DNA of 64,000 bases from Combretum micranthum (lineage: Eukaryota; Streptophyta; Magnoliopsida; Myrtales; Combretaceae), in assembly GCA_024138025.1 (NCBI GenBank), contig JAMXBD010001194.1, forward strand, positions 186,001 to 250,000. The letters are read 5' to 3'. Below are positions 1-10,855 of the stretch, one piece after another. The notes beneath the pieces were generated by a model. The model worked only from the letters and a program-made list of their open reading frames with translations. It had not been told where the DNA came from and ran no database searches. How positions within the stretch are numbered: position 1 is the first letter of the stretch; the number at the start of each line of letters is the position of its first letter. Position numbers and translations under genes: made by a program.

Positions 1-760
1 GCTTTAGAGTAGCTAGTAAAGATGCTTCGAGGTGGCGCTCTTCGCGTGAAGTTGCAACTGCAGTGGCATTAGTCACCCTAAAATAGTGTAGGTTCAGAAG
101 CATGACCACGTCTTCAAGAGTATGTGATATCTCCCCCCATGCAGTAATAAATGTATGAGTCTACGTGCTCTAGCGAGAGATGATGGCACGCCATACTTCC
201 ATCTTGTTTATGCTGACAAGCCACAAACGAGCAAAAGTGATAATGGCATCATAGACTTTGGCTTGTTTCAGTAGCTTCACGTATTCCAGCTGGTCAGTGA
301 TGTAGTCTACCTAGTCACTCCATCCAGGTGTCAGCTCCTTAAGAAATGGGAAGTGTGTACTAGAAAGTGGTAGCTCCTTCCTCTCGATTCTGAAACGTAG
401 CACTGAGTCCCCCCTAATGGTGCTCCTTGAATCGGCACCCGGCTCGGGCTCGATTAATCGGAAATCACCATCAGTAGGGGGAGTTGCACATAACTTGAGG
501 CGAGAAGCCTTGTCCCAACACGTATCTTCAGAAATTGTGTCGTCTACCCATTGGTCTCGCGGAAGCTGAATTTGTGGTGGATTACCATCCTGGCACACCA
601 GCAAGTCCCTTTGTTTGATGACTTCAACAGTTGGTGCCGGCCTAGCTTTGGTTTCTTTTTGTTTGGCCATTTGGACTCCGGTGGCTTGATTGCTTCCTGT
701 TTCCATCGGTTTGACAACTGCAGTACGTTGAACTTGGCTTTTCTTTCCCTCTTTTGCCAT
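1..760 (-). pseudogene. plant mobile domain (PMD, aminotransferase-like) gene fragment, broken
   Basis: The minus strand reads from an ATG at 760 through a charged N-terminal region of about 145 residues, then into a segment resembling the plant mobile domain: GWSD, a stop, VDY, LEYVKLLKQAKVYDAI, MEVWRAIISR, THTFITAWGEISHTLEDVVMLL. The WGE...TLEDVVML motif is typical of PMD proteins (MAIN/MAIL1-like genes and transposon-borne PMD genes). Three in-frame TAG stops (plus positions 311-313, 170-172 and 161-163) break it. The first replaces the Trp usual in the GWxDWV motif. The frame stays open to base 1, so the rest of the gene lies off the left edge. It could be a decayed host PMD gene or a PMD carried by a mobile element; the window does not decide. 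Family assignment is from motif recognition only. Confidence 0.6.
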
Positions 761-1020
761 CAATTTCTATTGGTCCTTTAGTGAGCTAATGCTTACAAAA
801 AAAAAAAAAAAAAAAAAGGAGGTTCTAAAAAAAAAAAAAAATTGCATCGCATTCATCATTCAAGATGAGTATGTTTGGTATATGAAAAGCTTGGGGTTGC
901 TCAAAATTTGAGTTTGTATTAATTTGCGAAAATTAGTAAACATATTGGATATACTCATCAAAAAGGGATGTTATCTCCAAAGTAGTATAAAAAAAAAAAA
1001 AAAATTGATGGAGAAAAAAA
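761..1020. other. spacer with three poly-A tracts
   Basis: A-runs lie at about 798-818, 827-841 and 989-1004 in otherwise AT-rich DNA. The stretch separates the PMD fragment from a plus-strand frame that starts directly after the last A-rich run. I see no gene here. Confidence 0.5.
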
Positions 1021-1475
1021 ATGGATAGTTGGCCTATCAATATACGAAGGAACAATGTACCTGTTTTGTCTCTGCTATACAAAGTTGATAGATGTGCGCC
1101 TACGGCTAGAATCGAACTTCGGTCTATCGAGAAGGATATGAATACCTTTACAAAATTATGGTGCCTGGATCCTTATGGAAAGTGGCAAGAGTTTGAAATA
1201 TAGAGCTTATTGCGCTCGAAGAAGAACACAATGCTACCAACATTTATCTCCATGATCACGAATTATGGAAGACACGACAGAGGGAGATTCACACGGTGTT
1301 GTCTAGCTCATCTTTCTTGCTGAGTGCGGATGCTACAGCATATCTTGCTCGAGCCTCTCCTCTCTCTGTGTACACGAGGGACTTCTTCTTCCTCCTTCCA
1401 ATGCTCAATAAACAGACTCCTCAGCCTTTAGCAAGGATCAAATCCGTGTACAGGGTCGAGGTAGAGGATGATTAA
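1021..1475 (+). pseudogene. unrecognised split reading frame
   Basis: An ATG frame runs 1021-1203 (60 codons, begins MDSWPINIRRNN, ends KWQEFEI, stop). A second frame, shifted, opens at about 1203 and continues for about 90 codons to a TAA at 1473-1475. It begins ELIALEEEHNATNIYLHD and ends YRVEVEDD. The two abut, so a single-base slip could join them. The base composition is less AT-biased than the surroundings, and the predicted peptide is mixed and charged rather than low-complexity, which suggests a real but decayed coding sequence. I do not recognise the family. It may be part of the same transposon-borne PMD region or of an unrelated gene. Chance is not excluded. Confidence 0.3.
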
Positions 1476-4400
1476 GGACACGTCATCGTCAAGAAACAAA
1501 TTTTTTTCTGCCATGCATCGCTAATGCCGCTGCACAGTTTGGCTAAGCTTTACTGTTGTTCGACAAGTTATAACCTGAAAGTAACACAGCTCCAAGATTA
1601 GAACAGTTGAGAAATAGGAAATAATGATAATGATAATGAAAAGAGACTTGTCAAAATTTGTGGCTGGGTCGAGACTGAGAATGCTATGTTTGCTTTAGAT
1701 CTCTGTGCTTATTAGTAGAAGAGGAATGCCGAATATGAAGTTCAAGGAAAGTCGTACATGTAACCGCATACGTACATGGATGAATGCGTGTATATATATA
1801 TGTATATATATTTACATAAAGGAGAATAAAGTCATCACGAAATTTTTCCAACCGGAAGGAAGCATCAATAATCAAGTTCAGATACATGTTTGCCATAAAG
1901 AAAGATTATGAACCTTACTGTATTTTGTTTTGCGGCCGTGCGTGCGAGATCCTTAATTCAGGAGTTCGTTACAGACACGGGTATTACTACTGCACCTCAG
2001 CTGGGTTTCTTGTTCAGTTGTTCGAATTCAATCAAGACCACTTGATATAAAAAAAAAAAAAAATTATCACAATAAGTTGATAAATCAATGAGACAATGGA
2101 GTTGAAGGAGCAAGAATAAAAATAAAATACAAAAAGAGATTTGTGGGGGATGAAGACAACCACCATTCACTGGCACTGGAACATGTTATTTGAAGAAATA
2201 TATCGATATGATTCAAGGGTAAATTAATATAAAAAAAAAAAAAAGCAAGGCGCATCTACATTCTATTGGGTGAGGGATTGGTAATCAAATTTTAGAATAC
2301 AGAGCATTCAAATAATGTTCATCAGGATATTGACTTCCTTTTCAACCTATAATATGCGGATGTCATATGTGTATATTTATGCTTATATGCACATGCAAAG
2401 AAGTGAAACAGGACGGAATATCATGGTTATACATACATACATACATATATATATATCACCATATTGGTTTTGGAGAAGAAAATTACGAGCTTTGGATTCT
2501 AGGATCTGGTAAATCGGGTTGGTCTTCCATGTGATAATCTTCCTCAACTCGTGAATGGATGCTGAATGACTCCGATGGTGGTCTTTCGGCAAATTGGTGA
2601 CTCCCAATTAGTTAACTTGATAGTGGCTTCATTATCAAGAGCGGCAGGAATTTCTTTAGGAAGACTGTGTTGCGTCTGCATGCAGGAAGTGAGCTAGCTA
2701 CCGTCGGAAATTTGATCATGCACGTCCGTTATAATTCATGTCGATTGAAGTCTGCTACCATCTGGAACATATCCTTTTAGTTTGCGACCATCGGAGAAAT
2801 TTGGTAGCCCCAAAATGCATGTGTGTGTGTGTATATACATTTATATGCAGAGAGATGACATAAGGAGATCGTCAAGATAGGGATGAATAGTTCGAATTTA
2901 GGATTGGATGAACTTTGTACAACTTCCATGAGGATTCATGAGATGTATCTACATTTAAGTGAGATTATGATCCATCAAGAAATATCCGAAGTCGGTATAT
3001 ATATATATATTACATGCATATCCGCTTGTTGCGGCTCGCTCGTAGGAAGATTTGATAAGGAGATCTTTTGTATATTGAATATACGATAGAGGATGCTCGA
3101 TTCGGAAAAGATTTTTTTTTTTTTTTTTTTTCTTAATGTTGACTTTCGAAGCTCAGTTTAAGCTTCAATAATGTTTCGGAGCTTTGGGGAAGATTAAGCG
3201 CATGACAAACATGCGTATGTGGGCCCTCCAAGCATTCCCTGACCTGGTACGGTGCGTGCGATTGCACTCTTTCATGGATGGTTTCGGAGCTTTAATGGAT
3301 TTGACGGAATTCGGATATATATATATATATATATATATATAAAGATTTAGAAGATGAGATTTGACAGGATTCGGATATATCTATATAATGATGATATAGA
3401 TGAGCTAGAAAATTGAGATTTGGAAATCATTTCTGAACATGCAGGAGGGACAAAATGCCAAAGTGTGCGATATATACGAGGCATGACTAATCATCAAGGA
3501 GGAGTTAATGGTCTAATGCTGCTCCATTTCAATTTGTGGCTGATCAAAGTAGTGCTATGTTAAATGACTTTTGTAAATTCCTGCCTCGATATTGCAAAAC
3601 GATATTCACATGGGAGCCATTTGCAAATGTCCTTTCTGCTATTTATATAAAGAAGAAAGGGATTCAGAAATTAAATGGGCAACTGCTAAATACAAGTTCT
3701 CATAAGCAGATATCGGTAGTCAACTTTGAGGCACATAACTTTAATGCATATGTAAAAGGCTCATAATATGTATATATTAAAAAAAAAAAAAAAGAAGAAG
3801 AAGAAGAAAAGAAATTTGAGTCTACTTCGGCCTGAAATGAATTGCTATGCTAATGCGGTGAAAAAAAAAAAAGTTTATTTTCTATGGAGTACTGGGTTTA
3901 TGAAATGAATCGTTATCAAGAAAAAATCAGTTTGCATATTCTTTGCCTATTATGGGCTATCCTGCTATCATGATGAGATTCAATAAGTATGAGAAGAGTC
4001 GTATGTCCATGATATATTATCAAATGGTTTCGTAGCATGTATAGAGGACAGTGATTTTATAGGAGTAAGGTTATTTAGAGAAGCGCAAGACGATGCGCAT
4101 AATTGGAGTGATGCAGCAAGTTTGCGCTCTACAATATAATTATATTACAATGGAGTTAGTTGCAACGCTGGCACTTGACTTTTACTCAATGATTCATCAA
4201 CGACAAATGAAGTCTTCAACGCTATAAGAGCACTTGGTAGCATTATGCACCGAGTATTGATCAAGCTATGCGTAGATACAAGCAATGTCCAAAATACTTG
4301 GACTCTTTGTCCAAGAATTTTGGCCAGGGCAAAATGTAATGGGCTTTAAACATATATATAAATATAAGTATTATTTACTTGGACTTGACTCATGAGCTGA

Positions 4401-4560
4401 GTGACAGGGCCTAATGAGTCCAGTTTAATTATTGGGATGGCTTGGGGAGATTTGGCTTGGTGGGCTTGGAACAGGGATCGTTGGGCCGGTCTGCCGTATC
4501 CAACCTTTCTCAGTTAGGCTCATGCACACATAGGAGATGACTACAGGCCTTGGCCCATGA
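1476..4560. other. AT-rich non-genic stretch with microsatellites and poly-A/T tracts
   Basis: There is no convincing coding frame. Poly-A or poly-T runs lie at about 2048-2063, 2230-2244, 3111-3130 (T) and 3779-3793, and TA/TG-type microsatellites at about 1790-1812, 2430-2456, 2818-2832, 2996-3010 and 3315-3341. A GGATTTGAC..ATTCGGATATAT segment at about 3298-3345 is repeated in diverged form at about 3358-3382. An open frame at 3536-3766 (76 codons) has no recognisable motif. Confidence 0.5.
3315..3341. repeat. (AT)n microsatellite
   Basis: Perfect alternating TA run, inside a local duplication of a unit containing ATTCGGATATAT. The second unit at about 3370 carries a degenerate version. 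Confidence 0.8.
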
Positions 4561-4599
4561 GGAGCTCATTCATGATAAGCATGAATTGATCTTGCTCCA

Positions 4600-4700
4600 T
4601 CTCATCCGTCAATCACTGAGATGATCTGACGGTCGTCATCCACACCAAGTGCCTATAAATATTCAGTCACTCCTCATCCTCAAAGAAGAAGAACTTTTGG
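4600..4700 (+). promoter_or_regulatory. TATA-containing promoter-like stretch
   Basis: CTATAAATA at about 4652-4660 is preceded about 25 bases upstream by TGACGGTCGTCA (about 4629-4640), two inverted TGACG motifs of the kind bound by plant bZIP factors. The following sequence is GA-rich (AAGAAGAAGAAC, GAGAGAGAAG), like a plant 5' leader. No downstream coding frame is visible, so this could belong to a lost gene, an old LTR, or an integrated pararetrovirus-like intergenic region. None is established. Confidence 0.3.
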
Positions 4701-5056
4701 GAGAGAGAAGACAAACAATAGTTTGTAAAGGAGGCTCTATTCAGGAAGATCAAACAAGACAACTCAAGTGATTTCTACTCCAACTGCTCAAGAACTGTAA
4801 GGTTGACGCGCGAGGTCTACTCAAGCTCCCTTATCTGTCACTTGTGCATTTAAGACACTGAGACTGCCTGTTCCTCCTCCCTTGTCATTCTCTCCAAGCC
4901 ATCCCGTCATCAAGTGTCATTTCCTCAGCAGCATTCTAAAGTCACGTGCCAGGCGCGAAATTCACGTGACGCGTGCGTGACCACTATCAGCAAGAACCCC
5001 GCATCTACAAAAGGCTTAACAAAATTTAGAGTATTCATTATCTATTTTATGTTTGA
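4701..5056. other. non-genic, relatively GC-rich stretch
   Basis: This has higher GC than its surroundings (TCACGTGACGCGTGCGTGAC at about 4962-4981, with E-box and CGTG motifs). I see no open frame or recognisable repeat end. It would be the leader downstream of the promoter-like stretch at 4600-4700, if that is real. Confidence 0.3.
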
Positions 5057-7356
5057 TGTCCATGTCAATAGGTCCTATTGATAATTCCTAATCCTTACAT
5101 GAATCCTTTATGTAGGGAAAACATACTAAATAGGACCTAATTTTTTTTTTTATTTCTCAATTTTGCAATTTTTAATTTTATGATTATAGGCACAAAAATT
5201 ATACAATGGTAATATTCACGCCAAAATCCAAGCTAATAACTCTATTCACATGCATAAGATTTCATCTAAGAAACCATATATCTATAGATTCATCGCAATT
5301 GCAAGCATAGCATGACATATCCAGGTGACCCTAAAGCGACTAAAACCATATACAAATTCTACAATTTACAATTTTATGATTTTATTATCCTTTATTCCCC
5401 ATTTTTATAGCTTTGTATTCTGAACTTATTTACATATTCAATAATCCTAATGAACCTGGTATCTACAGGTTTAACCCAATATGGTGATTTAGGATCACTA
5501 GTGATATTCATAATAATACTTATATTCTAAAGTCTAATTTTTATAATTTCATAATACAAGACTTCATTAACTTAAATTAACAAATTGAAAAGATCTGACA
5601 TATCATCTATACCTCAACCTAAGTCATGATCACTGCAAACACGGCATAATATAGGAGATAGCAGCATCAGAAACCACATGCCAAATTAATATTTGGCTCA
5701 AACCTATATAATATACATGATACATATGACTCGTACCATAAATTATATACATTCGTGCTTTTTTTCCGTGATAAGTATATCATATATATTCCACTAGTTT
5801 TGTTTATGATTACATGTACATGGGTATTTCAATGAATAATATAAATAAAAGACTAAGTAATTAAGAAACATAAAACAAATAAAAGAGATACGACAAAACG
5901 AATAAGCCACGGTTAGACCTTCATGGCTCTAATTAAACTTATACTACTGGTCGGACCTTGGATAAAAGTTGAATCAATGGGCGGATTAACATGGGTTCTC
6001 AGCTCGGATTGGGACAACCTATCCGTTTGGGTTGGTCTTGTGTTTGGCTAAGGGGAATTGGGTTAGCGTGATTTGTGGGTTTAGGTAGCGGAGGTCGTCC
6101 TGATGGAGCTGCCCGTGGGTTGTGGGTGGCAGTTAGGCTTAATGTTGTTTTGGGGGTGTGGCAGTGCTAGTGGTTGTTGAAGTGATGACTAGTTTGGTAA
6201 AGAGTTATGGGTTCACGGTGCAATGGGTGTTGAAGGCGGTTGGCGTGTGTTGTAGGTGGCTAGGGATGGTGAAGGGGGCAGTTGTGGTATGGCTGGGCTA
6301 AAGGGGTGGGTCGACGTAAGCGTGGTTTGGGTTGTGCCTGATATCGTGTGGATTTGTCTTCAAGTTTAGCTTGGTGGTTATGGTGGAGTTTTAATGGTGT
6401 GTGGGTTGGCAGTGTAGATGTGGTGAGTGGCGTTTTAGGTGTTGCTGGGGTTATAGCAATGGTGGTGGTTGTTTGTTGAGTGTGGTTGGGGTTTGGGTAG
6501 TAATTTAGAGAGAGAGAGAGAGGAGCGTTTCGAGTAGAGAGAGAAAGATGAATCTTGAGAAAGAGAAAACAAATATCTATTACTATATTGTTATTTTATA
6601 TAATTATATTAATAGAATTCTTTAAGGACCTAATTATCAGTTTTTAATATATATTTTTATTTACTTAGTTAGGAGTCTTAACTTTATATAAGTTATATTA
6701 TTTTGAAAAATTGTAGAATTTATATTTATATAAGAGAAGTTTTTCTAAATTATAGAATATTTTGAATCTTATTTAATAATTTTATTATTAAGCTTTTATT
6801 ATTTATGTGGTCTTTTTAGATTGTCTACCTTAAGGTAGTGGATACTTACTATCTATTATTTATTTTCATTTTACTTTCCTTTATCTTAATTAATATCTAT
6901 ATTTTTGTTTACATCGTTTTCTTTATTCTAGATTTATTTAAGTTTCTTTTCCGTTAATGTTCGTATTGATAGTGAATTTTTATTTATTATTTTTTCATTT
7001 GTCAACCTTATCTACCTTTTGTAAATTGAAAATTTTATTATTTATATGGTTATATTCTATCATTTAATTACTAGTTTATTTTTCTAACATATTCATAGGT
7101 TCATAGAGTTTAGATATATATCAAATCTTTACTACACTTAAATTTTGTTTTTAAGACCATAACATGTATGGTATCATGAAGAATAGATAAAATAAAATAA
7201 AGAAATAAAATAATTTAGTTTTATACATATACTTGGTCATAAGAATATATGTCTACATATATATAAAATAGGTGTATATATGATCAAATATGCTAAGAAA
7301 AATTAAGAATGCAAACTGAGAGCTCAAGGGCTGGGACAGGAGCACCCATGAGCACT
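5057..7356 (-). repeat. left arm of the old element's 3' LTR
   Basis: 6573-7356 matches 37427-38213 of the 5' LTR almost base for base (for example TATCTATTACTATATTGTTA and the CCTTAAGGTAGT block). It stops in a GAGCAC-rich motif where the inserted LTR begins. 5057-6572 has only weak similarity to the corresponding LTR end and includes an unrelated-looking GT-rich block, so its membership is inferred from position. Confidence 0.55.
5955..6525. other. GT-rich, strand-asymmetric block
   Basis: About 570 bases are dominated by G and T on the plus strand (GGGTTGTGGGTGGCAG, GGTGGTGGTTG) and hence C and A on the minus strand. The block ends at a GA microsatellite (6509-6523). It contrasts sharply with the AT-rich flanks. 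The matching region of the 5' LTR copy lacks it. No coding frame with recognisable motifs was seen. Confidence 0.5.
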
Positions 7357-7944
7357 CGTCACGCCCCGAGAGTACCATAGTTGTAAGCCTCTAGATTTTT
7401 CGATTATATAAGCAAACACTAAAAACCGGAAGTCAAAACAAAACCCTAATGTTAACCTAGTTATATGATTAGTCTAGTGAATCTAGATCCGGCAATCCCG
7501 TGTTCTTTAATCCTAGAAAACGAAATTGAGATAATTGTGGAATATGGTTCTTAATAATATAGAAAGCTTAAAAATATCCGATTCGTAATTTTCAAGTGTC
7601 CTTCGGATCCAAACAAGATCAGTTTTCGAAAACCATGCCCGGAGCACCGGATAGTAAAAATATTCCGACAATACTTTTCTACTATTTATTACTATTCACT
7701 TATCTCTACTTTTTCTTACACTCTATTCTTACACTCTACCATACCTATACCTTACAATTTACCTTCCCTATATAACTTTAATCACATCATACCTTACACA
7801 TTGCTTCTTTTATTACAAAACAAACAAAACAAATCAATTCATCCCCCCATTACAAGCAAAACCGATGCCCCCCATGTCCTCTTCCTCTCATTTTTATTTC
7901 AATTTCAATTAATTTTAATTACACTAATTTCCACTCCAAAAATC

Positions 7945-7952
7945 TATAAATA
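7945..7952 (+). promoter_or_regulatory. LTR TATA box
   Basis: TATAAATA followed by CCCC and a CT-rich leader. The same TATAAATACCCC arrangement recurs in other type I copies (12417, 19461 on minus, 54424 on minus, 59973), marking the U3/R boundary region. Confidence 0.7.
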
Positions 7953-9684
7953 CCCCATTCCTCTTTCATTCTTTCACACAACTTATTTCCTACTAAAACT
8001 CTCCCAAAACCACTCCACAAAATCACTCTCCCAAAATCTCTCCCAAGCTCTCTCTTTTCATTAGAAAACCAAGACCCACATAATACTACAACCCATTCTT
8101 TTCTTCTTCAACCAATACATGAACCTTAGGTAAAAGTTTCTTCCATATACTCATATTCATATAACTTAACATGAGTTTAGTGTATATTTCTTAGACTCAT
8201 TGAGTTAAAAAAGCAATAACTTATTCATGTTTTGTTTTTGTTCATGTTCTATTCTTTTCTTTATGTTATTATGTTGTTATTGTTATTATTATTTGTTCTA
8301 ACCTAACATATATAAAGTATTATATATATATTATTTATATATATTTATTTAGAGTATATAAGCTCATTTGTTATTTATTTACCTTCAAGTTATGCAAATT
8401 ATTTTTTTCATGTTGTTATTAAGACTAGTTTTTCTAGTCTTAGACTTATCCATATCAAGTCAAAACAATTTTCTTTCTTTGCTTTTCTTTCTTTTGAAGA
8501 CTAGTCTATTCTTAGTCCCGGGATATCTTGATGAAGCTAAGGTTCCCAATACTTGACTTTATTTTTATGCTCTTATTTTATTTATCTTGTTTATGTTGTT
8601 TTTATGTTTCTCGTAGTTATATATTCTCATTCATACATGAATATGTTGTTATTGCCTCAACCATAATGAAAATGAGTTTTCTTAAGTAATAAAAATGAAC
8701 TCTCTTTAAATATAAATTTTGTCACATAAGAAATTACTTTCCTTATAGACTTGAAATTTTATCTTAAACAAATATTTTTCTAAAAATTAGATAAGTTAGC
8801 TTAAGTTTTATAATATATGTGGATTTGCCAAGAAATACATAAAGTAAAGTTATCACAAACTCTCTTTTCAAACCAATAAAATAAGAAAGTTTCTTTAAAC
8901 TTAATTCCTTGTTTAAACAAAGGATTTCTTAAATTCAATTGTCGAAGTTTTCTACCAACACTTTAAAATGCTAAAGTCTAGATAAGTTTTTCAAAATTAA
9001 CTTATAAGATCATTTCTTTTAAAGTGGATCTAACTTTAGAAAAGCTATAGAACATATAACCATGAAGTATTTAGAAAGACTATGTTTTCCAAAACATTAG
9101 AAATAAAGTAGTAAGAATTTAAAAAGATTAAAATTACTTTTATTTAAGAAATGGAGTTAAAAGAAGGAGATGCTCACTTATAGTAAAATAAGAAATTTTC
9201 TTAACAAAACTAATTTCTTTACAAGTCGTAAGCTTATCTCACTTTCAAGACGTATTGTTTTACAAGATCATTGTTGAGACAGCATCATTAAATTCATGCA
9301 TATGGTTCGAGTATATATATGTATATTCAAAGGATTTTTCTACCATACAATATATCTATATTTTTGTACAAAAGCTCTTGAATGAAGAAAAATTTGAAAA
9401 CTCTAGTTTTAAAAATTGGAAAATTCGTATCAAATCTGTACGCTACTATTCCGAGACCTAAATAACTTCTTTTGATAAAAATAACCTTAGAAATAGATAA
9501 ATCTTTTCGAGTAGGTAGAAATCGGTATATAATATGCGAAATTCCTAATTAAAATGAGCAAGTTATGACCATTTTAAGTTGGAATTTCCATTTCATACGA
9601 TTTTTATGAATTCTCTAAGGTAGAATTATAGAATTTGAATAGATCTTGGATGAAATACTCATGATTGGTATTTCTTTTGTTCAG

Positions 9685-9748
9685 GTATCGAGGATCACGA
9701 TCTTGTCTTTCTCGAGGATTACTTCGACTCCTAGATCGCTATGGACGA
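9685..9748 (+). other. conserved mini-exon-like segment with EDYFD-type C-terminus
   Basis: The segment follows TTCTTTTGTTCAG and precedes GTGAGTTTCC, like a 64 nt exon between an acceptor and a donor. The frame beginning two bases after the acceptor reads IEDHDLVFLEDYFDS-stop. The same arrangement occurs in six other copies in this window. Splicing and translation are inferred. Confidence 0.4.
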
Positions 9749-10855
9749 GTGAGTTTCCTTTACGCTTATGTATTCGCGCATGTGCTTATACAATAGAATA
9801 CTAGATGTTAGGAAAAGATAAAATTGATATGCATGTGGGATATTATGGGAACTATGTATGTGAATCGTTGTGTGCAATCAATGAACAATAAGTATATCGA
9901 ACCCGATTTGTGATTGATATAAATGTTCCATGTATGTATTATTATGTGTGCAAATATTGTTTGATCGTTTTAAATGATTTAATGTCATATTGAAATACCC
10001 ATATAATAAATTTCTCATGCATATCACTTAGAATATCATTTCGAAGTTTTGCTACTACTCCTCAGCGTGGGACCGGAAAGGTAAACTGCCTAGCTACATC
10101 TTGAGGGTTAAGACGTTTGGGGAATACAGCCTCAAGGTGTAACCGAGCCGGATAGATCGCTTTGGATATGGAAGGCCCGGGGACTAATAGTACGGTTCGT
10201 TGGAATCCCAAGACGCGCACAAACTCTAAGGAGGTCGGTCGGGACCTAGTTCAAAGCATTTCCTAACCACCGATAGAGGGATAAATCCATCATACATACG
10301 AAACCGGATAGTCGTATGTAATGTTTAATCATATGGTTGTTGCATTTCATATGCTTGAATTAATAAACTTGGTTGATTGCTTGTTATGAGTACTTTGCGT
10401 AAGGAATATCTCACTAAGCAAGTTATGCTTATACTCCTATAGACTTTTGATATTGCAGGATTATCTTTTGCACCCGAGACCACCTTGATCCCTTGGGAAG
10501 AATCCTTATTTTGAGAAGTTTTTGGAGGAATTCTATTTTGAAGTCTAAGAGTAGATTTCTTCTAAAATCTTCTAGATTAGTTACTTTATCTCTATTAGAA
10601 CTATGTTGTTATTATCGGGGGAATGCCCTTAGAAGATGTAAGACTTTGTATTTTTTTTAATGCAATATATTAAGTGATATTTTGTATGTTCCGCTGCCAA
10701 TATCTTAAAATGCATTACTTCACTTGTCTCCCTTTGATGTGAATGTACACCTTGTACCAATATAGAAACTTTCGAGTGACTGAGGTAGTCATTCTTAAGT
10801 TTTAATATTGTATATGACGGGCTGTCACGTTTAAGGTACCCGTTGGGGCGTGACA

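Larger units (their letters stand above)
7382..10855 (+). mobile_element. solo LTR, type I family, with target duplication
   Basis: The 3474 bp unit begins TGTAAGCCTCTAG and ends GGGGCGTGACA, flanked on both sides by a perfect 5 bp duplication ATAGT (7377-7381 and 10856-10860). It contains a TATA box (7945-7952), a GT donor-like site (8130), a conserved block (about 9481-9592), an acceptor-like site (9683-9684) and a short frame ending EDYFDS-stop (9732-9734). No primer site, PPT or gag/pol is present, so it is a solo LTR left by recombination, or a unit mobilised as such. Confidence 0.85.

Noticed and set aside
3536..3766. 76-codon plus-strand frame with mixed composition
   Set aside because: No recognised motif, no upstream promoter, and surrounded by microsatellite-rich DNA. 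Not enough to call a gene.
4231..5056. Possible integrated pararetrovirus
   Set aside because: Only promoter-like motifs are visible. No movement protein, coat, protease or reverse transcriptase motif was found in any frame, so the label is not supported.
7801..8064. 87-codon plus-strand open frame
   Set aside because: It spans the LTR TATA box. The peptide is not conserved in the homologous LTRs and has no plausible start signal.
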